This document shows positions 29,288-38,100 of a DNA stretch of 64,000 nt, one piece after another. The DNA lies in assembly GCF_900188355.1 (NCBI RefSeq), contig NZ_FZNX01000002.1, positions 596,432-660,431 of the forward strand. The letters are read 5' to 3'. This DNA is from Lutibacter flavus (GTDB lineage: Bacteria > Bacteroidota > Bacteroidia > Flavobacteriales > Flavobacteriaceae). A program made the translations under genes and the position numbers. How positions within the stretch are numbered: position 1 is the first letter of the stretch; every line of letters starts with the position of its first letter. The notes below the pieces were generated by a model. It was not told the origin of the DNA, searched no databases, and worked only from the letters and a program-made list of their open reading frames with translations.

Positions 29288-30748
29288 ATGAAAAAAATAA
29301 ATCTTATCTTCTCGACAATTGCATTAATAATTCTTGGAACATTAACTTCAAATGCTCAAGAAGATTTAAATTCGAAAAACACTTTTACTAAAATTGATAC
29401 TTATTTAAGCAATGGAACGGCCAATGGTTTTTCAGGAGCAATTCTAGTTATTAAAGAAGGTGAATTAATAATAAACAAGGGGTATGGGTTAGCAAATAAG
29501 GACACTAAAACTCTTAATAACCCAAACACTATTTTTGACATTGGTTCTAACACAAAACAATTCACAGCAACGGCAATATTAAAACTTGTCGAATTAGGGA
29601 AACTAAAATTAACAGATTCGTTAAGCCTCTTTTTTAAAAACCTACCAACACAAAAACAAAGTATTACTATACATCAATTGTTAACGCATTCTGCTGGGTT
29701 TATAGATGCTCTCGATCGTGATTTTTCAGAAATCACGCAAAAGGACTTTTTTGAAAAACTTTTCGCGAGTAAATTATTGTCGGAGCCTAGTGAAAAATAT
29801 TCGTATTCCAATACTGGATATAGCATATTAGGAAGAATCATAGAATTGGCTACTGGTCAATCTTATGAAGCTTTCTTAAATGAGCATCTTTTTACACCAG
29901 CAGAAATGTTTCAAACAGGATATCTTTTACCAAAATGGGATACAAAACAAATGTCTCATGGATACAACAGAAATATAATACACATTGAGCCAACAATTAC
30001 ACGTTATCAAGAAGATGGAGGTGTCAATTGGCACTTAAAAGGTAACGGCGGAATTAACTCTACGCAAAATGATTTGCTACTTTGGTATAAAGCATTAAAA
30101 ACCAATAAAATATTGTCACCAGAATCATTCAAAAAATTAACTACACCTCACGTCCTTTCTCCAAAAGGAACTTATCATTATGGGTATGGTTGGATCATTA
30201 AAAATTCAGAAAACAATGGCAAGAGGATATCTCATAATGGTTCTAACGGATCTTTTGCACATTCTATTATTTGGTACCCAGAAGAAGATTTATATATCTT
30301 ATATGCAACGAATGCAAACAGCATAAAAGTAGAAGGTATTGCTTATGTTGTAGCAAAAATAATTTTAGATGATAGCCATGTCTCAAAACCGATTACGGAC
30401 AATGTTTACTCATTTATAATGAATTACATCAAACAACATCCAACAGATAAATCAAATGAGCTCCTTATCTTACTTCAAGAAAAGTACGCTGATGAATTTA
30501 CAAATTCATCACCTATAAATATATTGGGGAATATAATATTAAAGTCAAAAGAAAATTTGGGTTGGGCATTAGAACTATTTAAGATAAATGTTCAACTACA
30601 CCCTGACGACGGTAATCTTTGGGACTCTTTAGGTGATGGATATAGAGAAAATAACCGAAAAGAGGACGCAATAAAAAGTTACCAAAAAGCCATTGAACTA
30701 GGATACAAAGGTTCACAGAAGAAGCTAACAGTTTTAATTAATAACTAG
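29288..30748 (+). CDS. Secreted serine hydrolase with short TPR tail
   Basis: This 486-aa protein has a signal peptide (about residues 1-23, ending SNAQ). Motifs are S87-N-T-K90 (DIGSNTKQFTA), YSN in YSYSNTGYSILG, and HNG in SHNGSNGSFAHS in place of HGG. After the catalytic domain comes a tail ending in a TPR unit (LWDSLGDGYRENNRKEDAIK). It is the last of four intact SxxK hydrolases in the 21-31 kb cluster and is followed by a stem-loop. Its motif set (YSN/HNG) differs from the pair at 24011 and 25337 (YSS), so it is a separate lineage and not a fresh duplicate. Confidence 0.86.
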   Translation: MKKINLIFSTIALIILGTLTSNAQEDLNSKNTFTKIDTYLSNGTANGFSGAILVIKEGELIINKGYGLANKDTKTLNNPNTIFDIGSNTKQFTATAILKLVELGKLKLTDSLSLFFKNLPTQKQSITIHQLLTHSAGFIDALDRDFSEITQKDFFEKLFASKLLSEPSEKYSYSNTGYSILGRIIELATGQSYEAFLNEHLFTPAEMFQTGYLLPKWDTKQMSHGYNRNIIHIEPTITRYQEDGGVNWHLKGNGGINSTQNDLLLWYKALKTNKILSPESFKKLTTPHVLSPKGTYHYGYGWIIKNSENNGKRISHNGSNGSFAHSIIWYPEEDLYILYATNANSIKVEGIAYVVAKIILDDSHVSKPITDNVYSFIMNYIKQHPTDKSNELLILLQEKYADEFTNSSPINILGNIILKSKENLGWALELFKINVQLHPDDGNLWDSLGDGYRENNRKEDAIKSYQKAIELGYKGSQKKLTVLINN

Positions 30749-30794
30749 AAAAATAGCTAATAATTTAATAAAAAATAATAAAATTTCTCTTTGA

Positions 30795-30834
30795 AATATT
30801 AAGCTCATAACAAAGGATTAATGAGCTTAATATT
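30795..30834 (+). terminator. Stem-loop after the hydrolase cluster
   Basis: AATATTAAGCTCAT pairs perfectly with ATGAGCTTAATATT across a 12-nt loop. The T-run after it is short, so termination may be weak. Confidence 0.5.
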
Positions 30835-30857
30835 ATTTACTAAAACAAGTAAAAGGA

Positions 30858-31101
30858 ATGGGTGCTAATTTTTTTATAACTTCTGATAAAGGAAGAAAAA
30901 TTTGATTATGTACGTATTCTATTCGAATCACTTCTAAAAAATACACGTTCCAGAGAAGGGAATAAAGAAGTTCTTGTTTATACAGATTAGGATAAACCGA
31001 CTAGTTTTATTCTAATATAGCAATGGGTCTATCGAGATCACTATGAACGATACAATAAATGGCGATCTGAACATGTAGACCACTACGCTATATGTACTTA
31101 A
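30858..31101 (+). pseudogene. Broken antibiotic-biosynthesis-monooxygenase (ABM)-like gene
   Basis: A start at 30858 (MGANFFITSDKGRK) needs one frameshift near 30895 to join a frame that runs from 30892 through two in-frame TAG codons (30988 and 31018) to TAA at 31099. Read through, it gives segments such as FDYVRILFESLLKNTRSREG and QWVYRDHYERYNKWRSEHV. The small-domain layout (helix, N-T-R-x-x-x-G, V-x-x-Y-x-D, P-T-x-F-x-L, W, x-x-S-E-H) is that of ABM dimeric alpha/beta-barrel proteins. It lies beside an HxlR regulator, a common partner of such redox genes. The family call is by eye. Confidence 0.5.
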
Positions 31102-31153
31102 CGATGTGGTTAATCTTGATCAATTCCACAGCTTCTATTATTAAATAAAAGAT

Positions 31154-31477
31154 TTAATTTTGTGACATTTTTTTTTCACCCCAACTTCTCAATTGTTTAA
31201 TGAATGGGATCAATTCTTCTCCAGTTGAAGTAAGTGAATATTCAACCCTTGGGGGAACTTCTAAATATACTTTTCTTGAAACTAATTCATCAGCTTCTAA
31301 TTCTCTTAATGTTTGTGTGAGCATTTTAGGGGAAATTCCAACAATTGCTCTTTTTAATTCTCCATACCGCATAAACCCATCTCTAATCACCCAAAGTATT
31401 CGTCCTTTATATTTCCCACCTATTCTTTTGAAAGCATAATCTACAGCACAATGTGCTGTTATATTTTTTTTTGTCAT
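31154..31477 (-). CDS. HxlR-family transcriptional regulator
   Basis: This 107-aa winged-helix protein has the HxlR pattern: a cysteine near the N-terminus (C10 in TAHCAVDYAFKRIGGKYKG), then LWVIRDGFMRYGELKRAIVGISPKMLTQTLRELEADELV with the recognition helix, and a wing around RVEYSLTSTGEEL. Many family members sense electrophiles or quinones through the N-terminal Cys. The gene is divergent from the CPBP protease gene at 31645, and dyad sequences in the gap (31517-31554) are likely operators. The broken ABM-like gene lies just beyond its stop. Confidence 0.9.
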   Translation of the reverse strand: MTKKNITAHCAVDYAFKRIGGKYKGRILWVIRDGFMRYGELKRAIVGISPKMLTQTLRELEADELVSRKVYLEVPPRVEYSLTSTGEELIPFIKQLRSWGEKKMSQN

Positions 31478-31516
31478 GTTTTAAAATTTTTAATCATTTG
31501 GTAATCAATAATAGTA

Positions 31517-31554
31517 TACTTATAGTACGTAGGGCACTTTATTGCAAGTACTTG
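31517..31554. promoter_or_regulatory. Two dyads in the HxlR/CPBP divergent region
   Basis: TACT-TAT-AGTA (31517-31527) and the perfect palindrome CAAGTACTTG (31545-31554) lie 28 bp apart centre to centre. HxlR-type regulators are known to favour TACT/AGTA-type dyads, so these are candidate operators. Confidence 0.4.
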
Positions 31555-31644
31555 ATACAAAGATAATAAAACCTTTTCTTTGTACAAATTATTCAAATTA
31601 ATAATACTTAATAGACAGATGTTTAAAATCGTATTTCGCTAAAA

Positions 31645-32475
31645 ATGAAAACAATAATCAAAAACCCATTCGTAATAACAGTCATTACTCTCATACTATT
31701 TATGGGAATCCTAAAACTTCCAATAAATACAACAATACTAGAAACTTTTGATTTAAGTATCCAACAGTCAGACAATATTAGTAGACTCCTAAAAAATTTA
31801 GTTATTATTATTCTAGCTATATACGCTATAAATAAACTGAAACTTGTAGATCTCTCTGGGTTGAGCAAACATATAAAGTTGCAAAACAAATTCTTGATTT
31901 TAATTCCTTTATACTTAGTTATAATAGGTGTATTATCACTTTTAGGCACTGATTTATCAGGTATTTCGGCGATTGATATAATGTTGTTGTCATTAGCTAT
32001 GATTTCGGTTGGATTTGTAGAAGAGTTTATTTTTAGAGGTATTCTTCAATCGGTATTTTTAAAGGAATATAGTCATAGAAAAAATGGCATTTTAATAAGT
32101 ATCTTTCTTCCTGCAGTACTTTTTGGAGGAATACATTTATTAAATTTAAATATGTCAAATATTGCTGCTTCAATTTCACAAGCCGTATACGCTTTTTTTA
32201 TAGGTGCGACGTTTGGGGCTATTTTATTAAAAACCAATAAGTTATTCCCTTTAGCTATCATACATGGACTTATTGATATAGTCTTTAGTATCCCGACTCT
32301 ACTAGACGATAATGTTAAGGTAGGAGAACTTGAACAACAAAACATTGGGCAAGCAATTGGTTCTATGTTGATAGTTTTACCATTATTTATTATTGGTTTA
32401 TTTATCATCCGTAAAATTAACCTTGCAAGTGTTCAAGAAAAAATAGTTTTATCTAGCAAAATTAAACTTTCATAA
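31645..32475 (+). CDS. CPBP-family intramembrane metalloprotease
   Basis: This 276-aa polytopic protein has about seven to eight helices. The CPBP (Abi/CAAX protease-like) motifs are present: motif 1 as E126-E-F-I-F-R131-G, motif 2 with the metal-ligand His in GGIHLLNL near residue 164, and HGLID near residue 210. Family members cleave within or next to the membrane or act in bacteriocin self-protection, but specific substrates are rarely known. It is divergent from the HxlR gene and is followed after 4 bp by a cupin gene, so the two are co-transcribed. Confidence 0.87.
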   Translation: MKTIIKNPFVITVITLILFMGILKLPINTTILETFDLSIQQSDNISRLLKNLVIIILAIYAINKLKLVDLSGLSKHIKLQNKFLILIPLYLVIIGVLSLLGTDLSGISAIDIMLLSLAMISVGFVEEFIFRGILQSVFLKEYSHRKNGILISIFLPAVLFGGIHLLNLNMSNIAASISQAVYAFFIGATFGAILLKTNKLFPLAIIHGLIDIVFSIPTLLDDNVKVGELEQQNIGQAIGSMLIVLPLFIIGLFIIRKINLASVQEKIVLSSKIKLS

Positions 32476-32479
32476 TATT

Positions 32480-32836
32480 ATGAATTTAAAAGAAAAATTA
32501 TTAGAAATTACAGAATATTATTCACCTAAAATTATAGGAGAAGTAAATGACGTTTTTATCAAATTAGTGAAAATAGAAGGTAATAAAGTACCTTGGCATA
32601 TTCATAGAAATGAAGATGAACTATTCCATATTCTAAGTGGAAGTCTTCTTTTAGAAGTTGAAAATCAGGAGTCTTTTACAATTAATGAAGGCGACCTATT
32701 TATTGTTAAGCAGGGTCTAAAGCATCGTGTTAGTTCTAAAGAGGAATGTCACATAATGCTCGTTGAAAATAAAACGACTTTACATACTGGAGAGAGAGTC
32801 AATGAAATAACAAAGTCTATTAAAAGCCAAAAATAA
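32480..32836 (+). CDS. Small cupin-domain protein
   Basis: The product is 118 aa, one cupin barrel. Motif 1 is WHIHRNEDELFHILSGSLLLEVE with the metal-ligand pattern H-x-H-x4-E, and motif 2 is EGDLFIVKQGLKHRVSS with the last His. There is no signal peptide. It sits 4 bp after the CPBP gene. The activity of such single-domain cupins cannot be predicted from sequence; they may be metal-dependent dioxygenases, isomerases or sensors. Confidence 0.85.
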   Translation: MNLKEKLLEITEYYSPKIIGEVNDVFIKLVKIEGNKVPWHIHRNEDELFHILSGSLLLEVENQESFTINEGDLFIVKQGLKHRVSSKEECHIMLVENKTTLHTGERVNEITKSIKSQK

Positions 32837-32989
32837 GTTAGTTCAATAGAGTAAGGTACAAGGATACACAACAAAGTGCTTAGTACAATGCTTAGAGTTT
32901 TCTTTTTTAGAAAATTTTCGAAAATATTTAATGATCCAACAGTATTTATTTAAAACGTTGCCAAACAATTAAACTTTTAATACCATAAA

Positions 32990-33703
32990 ATGAGAACAGC
33001 ATTAGTCAAATCAAAAGCAATATTATTAATTGAAATTATCATAGTTCTTGGAATTATGTCTGGAACCAAAGCAATATGTGATCAAATTCAAATCATTCCC
33101 TCTGGTGTCACTGGTTCTATAGGAATTTGGACGGGAATCTTAGTTGCAACATTTTTTTATAAAAAAAGAAAGATTACTTGGTATGACGTAGGTCTGCGCT
33201 TGCCCAAAGGAAGAAAAAAATGGCTTAACCAAATTGGTATAGGACTCTTAGCCATTGGTTCCATTCTTCTTATCACTTTTATTACACTATATGTTTTGGA
33301 ACCTCTTTTCGGGTTGGAGAAAGCGGCAGACGCAACGGATAAGTTTAATTTCTTCTTGGGAAAACCTGTTGTTCTCATACTCTATATTGTAATTGGAATT
33401 TGGTTTGGAGCCGGATTGGGAGAAGAACTAATGATGCGTGGGTTTTTATTGAATCACCTAAAAAAATTATTAGGGGACAGTAAAATAAGTTGGGCTTTGG
33501 CCTTAATTATCCAAGCAGTAATATTCGGATATATGCACAGTTATCATGGATCACGTGGGATGGTTATTACAGGACTTATTGCCTTATCATTTGGAATTTT
33601 TTACTTGGTCTCCAAACGAAAATTATTCCCTGTAATTTTTGCTCACGCAGCTTTTGATACATTAACTATGGTAGGATTTTATTTGTCAGAAAGTGGGGCA
33701 TAG
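32990..33703 (+). CDS. Second CPBP-family intramembrane metalloprotease
   Basis: This 237-aa polytopic protein has about seven helices, with motif 1 as E145-E-L-M-M-R150-G, motif 2 His in FGYMHSYHG near residue 182, and a third motif FAHAAFDT near residues 221-228. It is only distantly similar to the CPBP gene at 31645, so it is not a recent copy. It is 153 bp after the cupin gene with no terminator seen, and is followed by a 394-bp gap that leads to micropeptide B and an ABC transporter. A link to peptide processing or self-protection is possible but not shown. Confidence 0.86.
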   Translation: MRTALVKSKAILLIEIIIVLGIMSGTKAICDQIQIIPSGVTGSIGIWTGILVATFFYKKRKITWYDVGLRLPKGRKKWLNQIGIGLLAIGSILLITFITLYVLEPLFGLEKAADATDKFNFFLGKPVVLILYIVIGIWFGAGLGEELMMRGFLLNHLKKLLGDSKISWALALIIQAVIFGYMHSYHGSRGMVITGLIALSFGIFYLVSKRKLFPVIFAHAAFDTLTMVGFYLSESGA

Positions 33704-33949
33704 GCTATTAAATAATGATAATCCTAAATGGATAAAGCTATTACCAAATTCCAAACTATTACATACCGAATAATTTCTAAGCGCCTGTCTTTTGTCATAA
33801 TAATTAAGTCTAAAGAGTATAAAAAATAGAAAATTAAAATTGTAATTAGTCAAAAAATAAGATTGTGTTTTTTAGAAAGAGAATCATCCTTTAAAATCAT
33901 TTTTGTTATGTGATTCAAGCAACAATATTTATATTCCCTCCTCAAATGC

Positions 33950-33986
33950 GTACAAACACAACAATTTTCCAGATGAACGCGATTGA
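33950..33986 (+). promoter_or_regulatory. Conserved 37-nt upstream block, putative LytTR operator (copy 2)
   Basis: This differs from 20680-20716 at only 4 of 37 positions. The two half-sites with GTT cores 21 bp apart on the complementary strand are kept (CGCGTTCAT and TGTGTTTGT). It ends 75 bp before TATGTTTG at 34062, exactly as in copy 1, although the sequence in between is unrelated. The remainder of the 33704-34097 gap shows nothing recognisable. Confidence 0.6.
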
Positions 33987-34061
33987 TGCTATTTTTTTAT
34001 ATGAATGGCGTCATAAGAATACCGTATATCATATTAATTATAACGCGTAATTCTTTCCCTT

Positions 34062-34069
34062 TATGTTTG
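34062..34069 (+). promoter_or_regulatory. -7 element TATGTTTG upstream of micropeptide B
   Basis: This is the same octamer as at 20792 and lies 28 bp before the ATG at 34098, again without a clear -33. Confidence 0.6.
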
Positions 34070-34097
34070 TCTCATATTAAGATTAAAACTTATAATT

Positions 34098-34184
34098 ATG
34101 AGAACATTAAACAACACCCACAGAAGAATTAAATTAAATGCATCTAACAGTAACGCATGGAATGCTAAAAGACGTTTCAGATAA
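34098..34184 (+). CDS. 28-aa micropeptide B (S-x4-W-x3-RRFR family)
   Basis: The peptide begins MRTLNNTHRRIK and ends ASNSNAWNAKRRFR. It is the same length as micropeptide A and identical to it at the start (M-x-T-L-N-N-T) and end (A-S-N-x-N-x-W-N-x-K-R-R-F-R). It has a strong positive charge and no membrane segment. An ABC ATPase gene begins 30 bp later, followed by a permease-aminopeptidase fusion. It shares its upstream control block with micropeptide A. It could be exported cargo, a leader peptide or a small regulator; nothing in the sequence decides between these. Confidence 0.72.
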   Translation: MRTLNNTHRRIKLNASNSNAWNAKRRFR

Positions 34185-34214
34185 TTAACCCCATCAATTT
34201 AAGAGCCAACCGTT

Positions 34215-35102
34215 ATGAATACATTACAAATTAATAATCTAACCAAAACTTATCCAAATGGCGTAAAAGCAATTGCTGGTATATCATTAAAAATCACAAA
34301 TGGTATGTTTGGTTTGTTAGGTGCTAATGGCGCAGGAAAATCATCACTAATGCGCACCATCGCTTCTTTACAAGAACCAACTTCCGGAAATATATCATTC
34401 AATGGTGTAGATATTATTGCATCACCACAATATGTTCGCGAAAACCTAGGCTATTTACCTCAAGAGTTCGGCGTGTATCCTAAAATTTCTGCTGAAAAAT
34501 TACTGAATCACTTGGCTATTTTAAAAGGTATTATCAATAAAAAAGAGCGCAAGGAACAAGTGACAGCTTTGTTACAACAAGTAAACTTATACCAACATAG
34601 AAAAAAATCTGTGTATACTTTTTCTGGAGGAATGCGTCAACGTTTTGGTATTGCGCAAGCATTATTAGCAAATCCACAATTAATAATTGTAGATGAACCA
34701 ACTGCCGGTTTAGACCCGGAAGAAAGCAACCGATTCTTAAACTTATTAAGTGAGATTGGAGAAAATGTAATTGTAATTCTTTCAACTCATATTGTAGAAG
34801 ATGTTAGGAATTTATGTCCCAAAATGGCCATACTTGCTAATGGTGAAATCATTTCAGAAGGCAATCCAAAAGAACTAGTTGCTTCGATCGAAGGCAAAAT
34901 ATGGACAAAAATCATCCCGAAAACAGATATTGATAGTTTTAAAAAAGCTTTTGATATCATTTCGACAAAGCTCGTTTCTGGAGAAACTCAAATTCGCGTA
35001 TTATCAGAACAAAAACCTGAGGAAGGTTTTGAAATTATAACACCAAATTTAGAAGATTTTTATTTCGCAACAGTGTTTAATCAAGCAATTAAAACCGTCT
35101 AA
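34215..35102 (+). CDS. ABC transporter ATP-binding protein
   Basis: This 295-aa protein is a single ABC domain of the CcmA/YadG type (drug or membrane-remodelling class). It has Walker A GANGAGKSS (residues 36-44), signature FSGGMRQRFGIAQ near 137-149, Walker B LIIVDEPTAG near 156-165, and a His switch in STHIVED. The C-terminal 80 residues are the extra domain usual for this class. It lies 30 bp after micropeptide B and 3 bp before the permease/peptidase gene, so the three form an operon. Confidence 0.92.
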   Translation: MNTLQINNLTKTYPNGVKAIAGISLKITNGMFGLLGANGAGKSSLMRTIASLQEPTSGNISFNGVDIIASPQYVRENLGYLPQEFGVYPKISAEKLLNHLAILKGIINKKERKEQVTALLQQVNLYQHRKKSVYTFSGGMRQRFGIAQALLANPQLIIVDEPTAGLDPEESNRFLNLLSEIGENVIVILSTHIVEDVRNLCPKMAILANGEIISEGNPKELVASIEGKIWTKIIPKTDIDSFKKAFDIISTKLVSGETQIRVLSEQKPEEGFEIITPNLEDFYFATVFNQAIKTV

Positions 35103-35105
35103 GTT

Positions 35106-38100
35106 ATGTTTAAAAAGCTAATTCAATTCGAAGTTTATTATCAATTAAAACAACGTGCATTTCCCATATTTGCAATCTTGTTTTTGGTGTTGGGCGTATT
35201 TGTTGGAAGACAAGGTTTTGCTCCTACAGGCGTTAATTTTAACGCTGCATATCAAGTGTATTTTCAAACAAGTATTCTAACGTTAGGAAGTGTATTTATA
35301 ACAATGTTTTTTGCAATAAGCGCTATGCTTAGAGACGAACAACACAATATGGAGCCTTTAATTTATAGTTCTTCAATAAAAAAGAGCCACTACTTTTGGA
35401 GTCGTTTTCTGGGAACATTCATTTTTAGTGTTCTTGCATTTTCGCCTTTTCTTATTGGATATTTTTTGGGAATTAACACGTCTAATTTAGATCCAGAAAG
35501 AGTTGCGGATTTTCAGTTAATGACTTACGTACAACCATGGTTGTATATCGTAATTCCGAACATTTTTATCTGCTCAACAATAATATTCTCTGTTAGTACA
35601 TTAACTAAAAATAGTACAGCCACGTATGTAAGTGCAGTATTTATTTACATGTTGTATTTTGTGAGTTCCATCTTTTTAAATTCGCCATTAATGGCACAAG
35701 CAGTTCCGGCTTCTCCAGAAAGCATGGCTCTTGCAGCCCTTGCAGATCCATTCGGAATCGCCACCTTTTTTGAACAAACACAATATTGGACGCCTTTTCA
35801 AAAGAATACAGAACTACTTTCTTTTACTGGATTATTTCTAAAGAATCGTCTCATTTGGATCCTGGTTTCCATTGGATTTCTTTTAACTACCTATAAACTA
35901 TTTTCATTCCGAAAAATCACTAAAAAAGTAAAAAAAGAAGTAAAAACTAAAATAGATAAACAACAAGTATTAGCGTATAAGCCAATAGAAGCATTCCACA
36001 ATTTTAAAGTACAAACACAGGCTTTTATAGCATTGTTAAAAGTGGAGTTGAAAAGCGTTTTCAGAAGCTTACCCTTTATAGCCGTTCTGTTAATGTGGTT
36101 ATTTATTGTGTTTTCAGAATTATATTCTACCGTTATAAGTGGTGGTGAATATGGTGTTAGTGTATATCCTTTTACAAATCAACTGATCAATTTAATAGTG
36201 AATCCATTAACCATTTTTAGTTTGATTTTAATTGTGTTCTATAGTTCAGAAATAGTTTGGAAAGAGCGCAGTCTAAATTTTAACCTTATTATTGATGCGA
36301 CTCCAGTTAAAAATTGGGTTTTCTTTTTATCAAAATTCAGTGCTTTGTTATTATTACCTATTATTTTAATTACTTCTGGAATTTTAATATGTATGGCATT
36401 TCAGATTGGTTTGGGGTATACAAACTTTGAATTTAGTTTATATGCGGCTTTATTTTACCATAACGGATTACAGTTAGCTGTGTTTTGTATGATTGCCCTA
36501 TTTGTAAATAGTCTGGTAAAGAACAAATATATGGGAATGGGGATTTTTGGACTGATTGTAATTTTATGTTTAAAAGCGGATATGTTAGGCTTTCAACATC
36601 CATTGACCAGTCTTGGCTTTATGCCTGAGGTTTCATACTCTAACATGAACGGATTTAGTGGCGCAACTAACTTATTTAATCACCTGGCCATATATTGGTT
36701 AGCTTTAGGATTAATGCTAGTGTTAATTTCTTTTAAAATATGGAATAGAGGAGTTGTTACAACTATTTCGTCTCAATTGAAACAATTAAAACATGGCTGG
36801 ACAAAGATTCAGAAATTGGCTATTGCATTTTTTATGCTATTATTTATTGGCGCTGGTAGTTTGGTTTTTTATAATGTAAGTATTGTATCAGATTATGAAA
36901 CTTCAGAAGATCGATTAGATTTTAGAGAAAACTACGAACGTAAATTCAAAAAATTTGAAAGTTTAGAAAGGCCTTATGTTACTTCAAGGGAAACTGAAGT
37001 TGCATTATATCCTAAACAAGGAATGTATACCATAAAAGGGGATTATGTACTAAAAAACAAAAGCGATCAACCCTTATCTCAAGTATTTATTACAGAAGGA
37101 ATTCCTTTAGAGAATATCTCAATTGAGAATGCTAATTTAATTGAACATGATGCGCTTTACGGTACCTATTTATTTCAATTTAATAAAGCGCTTAAACCAA
37201 ACGAATCTGTTGCTTATAAATTTGAACTGAAAAAAGAATCAAAAGGATATGACTCTGATAAAACGATTGTTAATAACGGAACTTATATCACACATGGAAA
37301 TTTTGAGCAAGCATTTGGTTATGTTTCTGGCTTTGAAATAACAAATAGAGTAGAACGTCAAAAGAGAAATTTACCTAAAAAGATTAAAGAAAAAAAGCCA
37401 GCATCACACATTGCTTTAGAAGATGTGAAAATTGAAAAAACAAGTTTTGAAACCATTGTTTCTACAGAAAATGACCAAACAGCATTAAGTTCAGGAAATT
37501 TAATAAGAGAATGGACAGAGAATAACAGAAAATTTTATCATTATAAATCCAGTGGTAAAATACTGCCAGGGATCGGTTATTTTTCAGCAAATTATCAATC
37601 GAAAAAAATCAATCACAAAGGGATTTCTATAGAACAGTATTACGATGAGAATCACAATTTTAATATAGATGAAGTTGAAAATAGTGTAAAACAAACTTTA
37701 GATTATTGTCAAGAAAACTTTGGAGATTATCCTTTTGATTATATCAGAATTGCAGAAGTGCCTTCACATTGGTCAATGGGTGGGTTTGCGCATCCTGGTA
37801 TGATTAGTATGACAGAAGATAGATTGTATTTATCTGATGTGAGCAATTCAACTACTTTTAATTTAGTCGCAAAAAGAACCATTCATGAAGTCGCTCATCA
37901 ATGGTGGGGCCATACGTTGTTAGCCAAACCAGTAGTCGGTGGATCTTTATTTGTTGAAGGTTTTGCAAAATACACCGAAGCAGTCGTTATGGAAAAAATG
38001 TATGGAAAAAGAGCTTTATATGCGCTAAGTGAAGATGCAAGACGTAAGTATTTTTCAGGAAGATCTTTTGCCGGAGATATCGAACCACCAGTTTATATGG

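Noticed and set aside
20944..30748. True beta-lactamase resistance island
   Set aside because: SxxK hydrolases with TPR or DUF3471 tails are mostly peptidases or esterases. No transposase or integron is seen, so antibiotic resistance is not supported.
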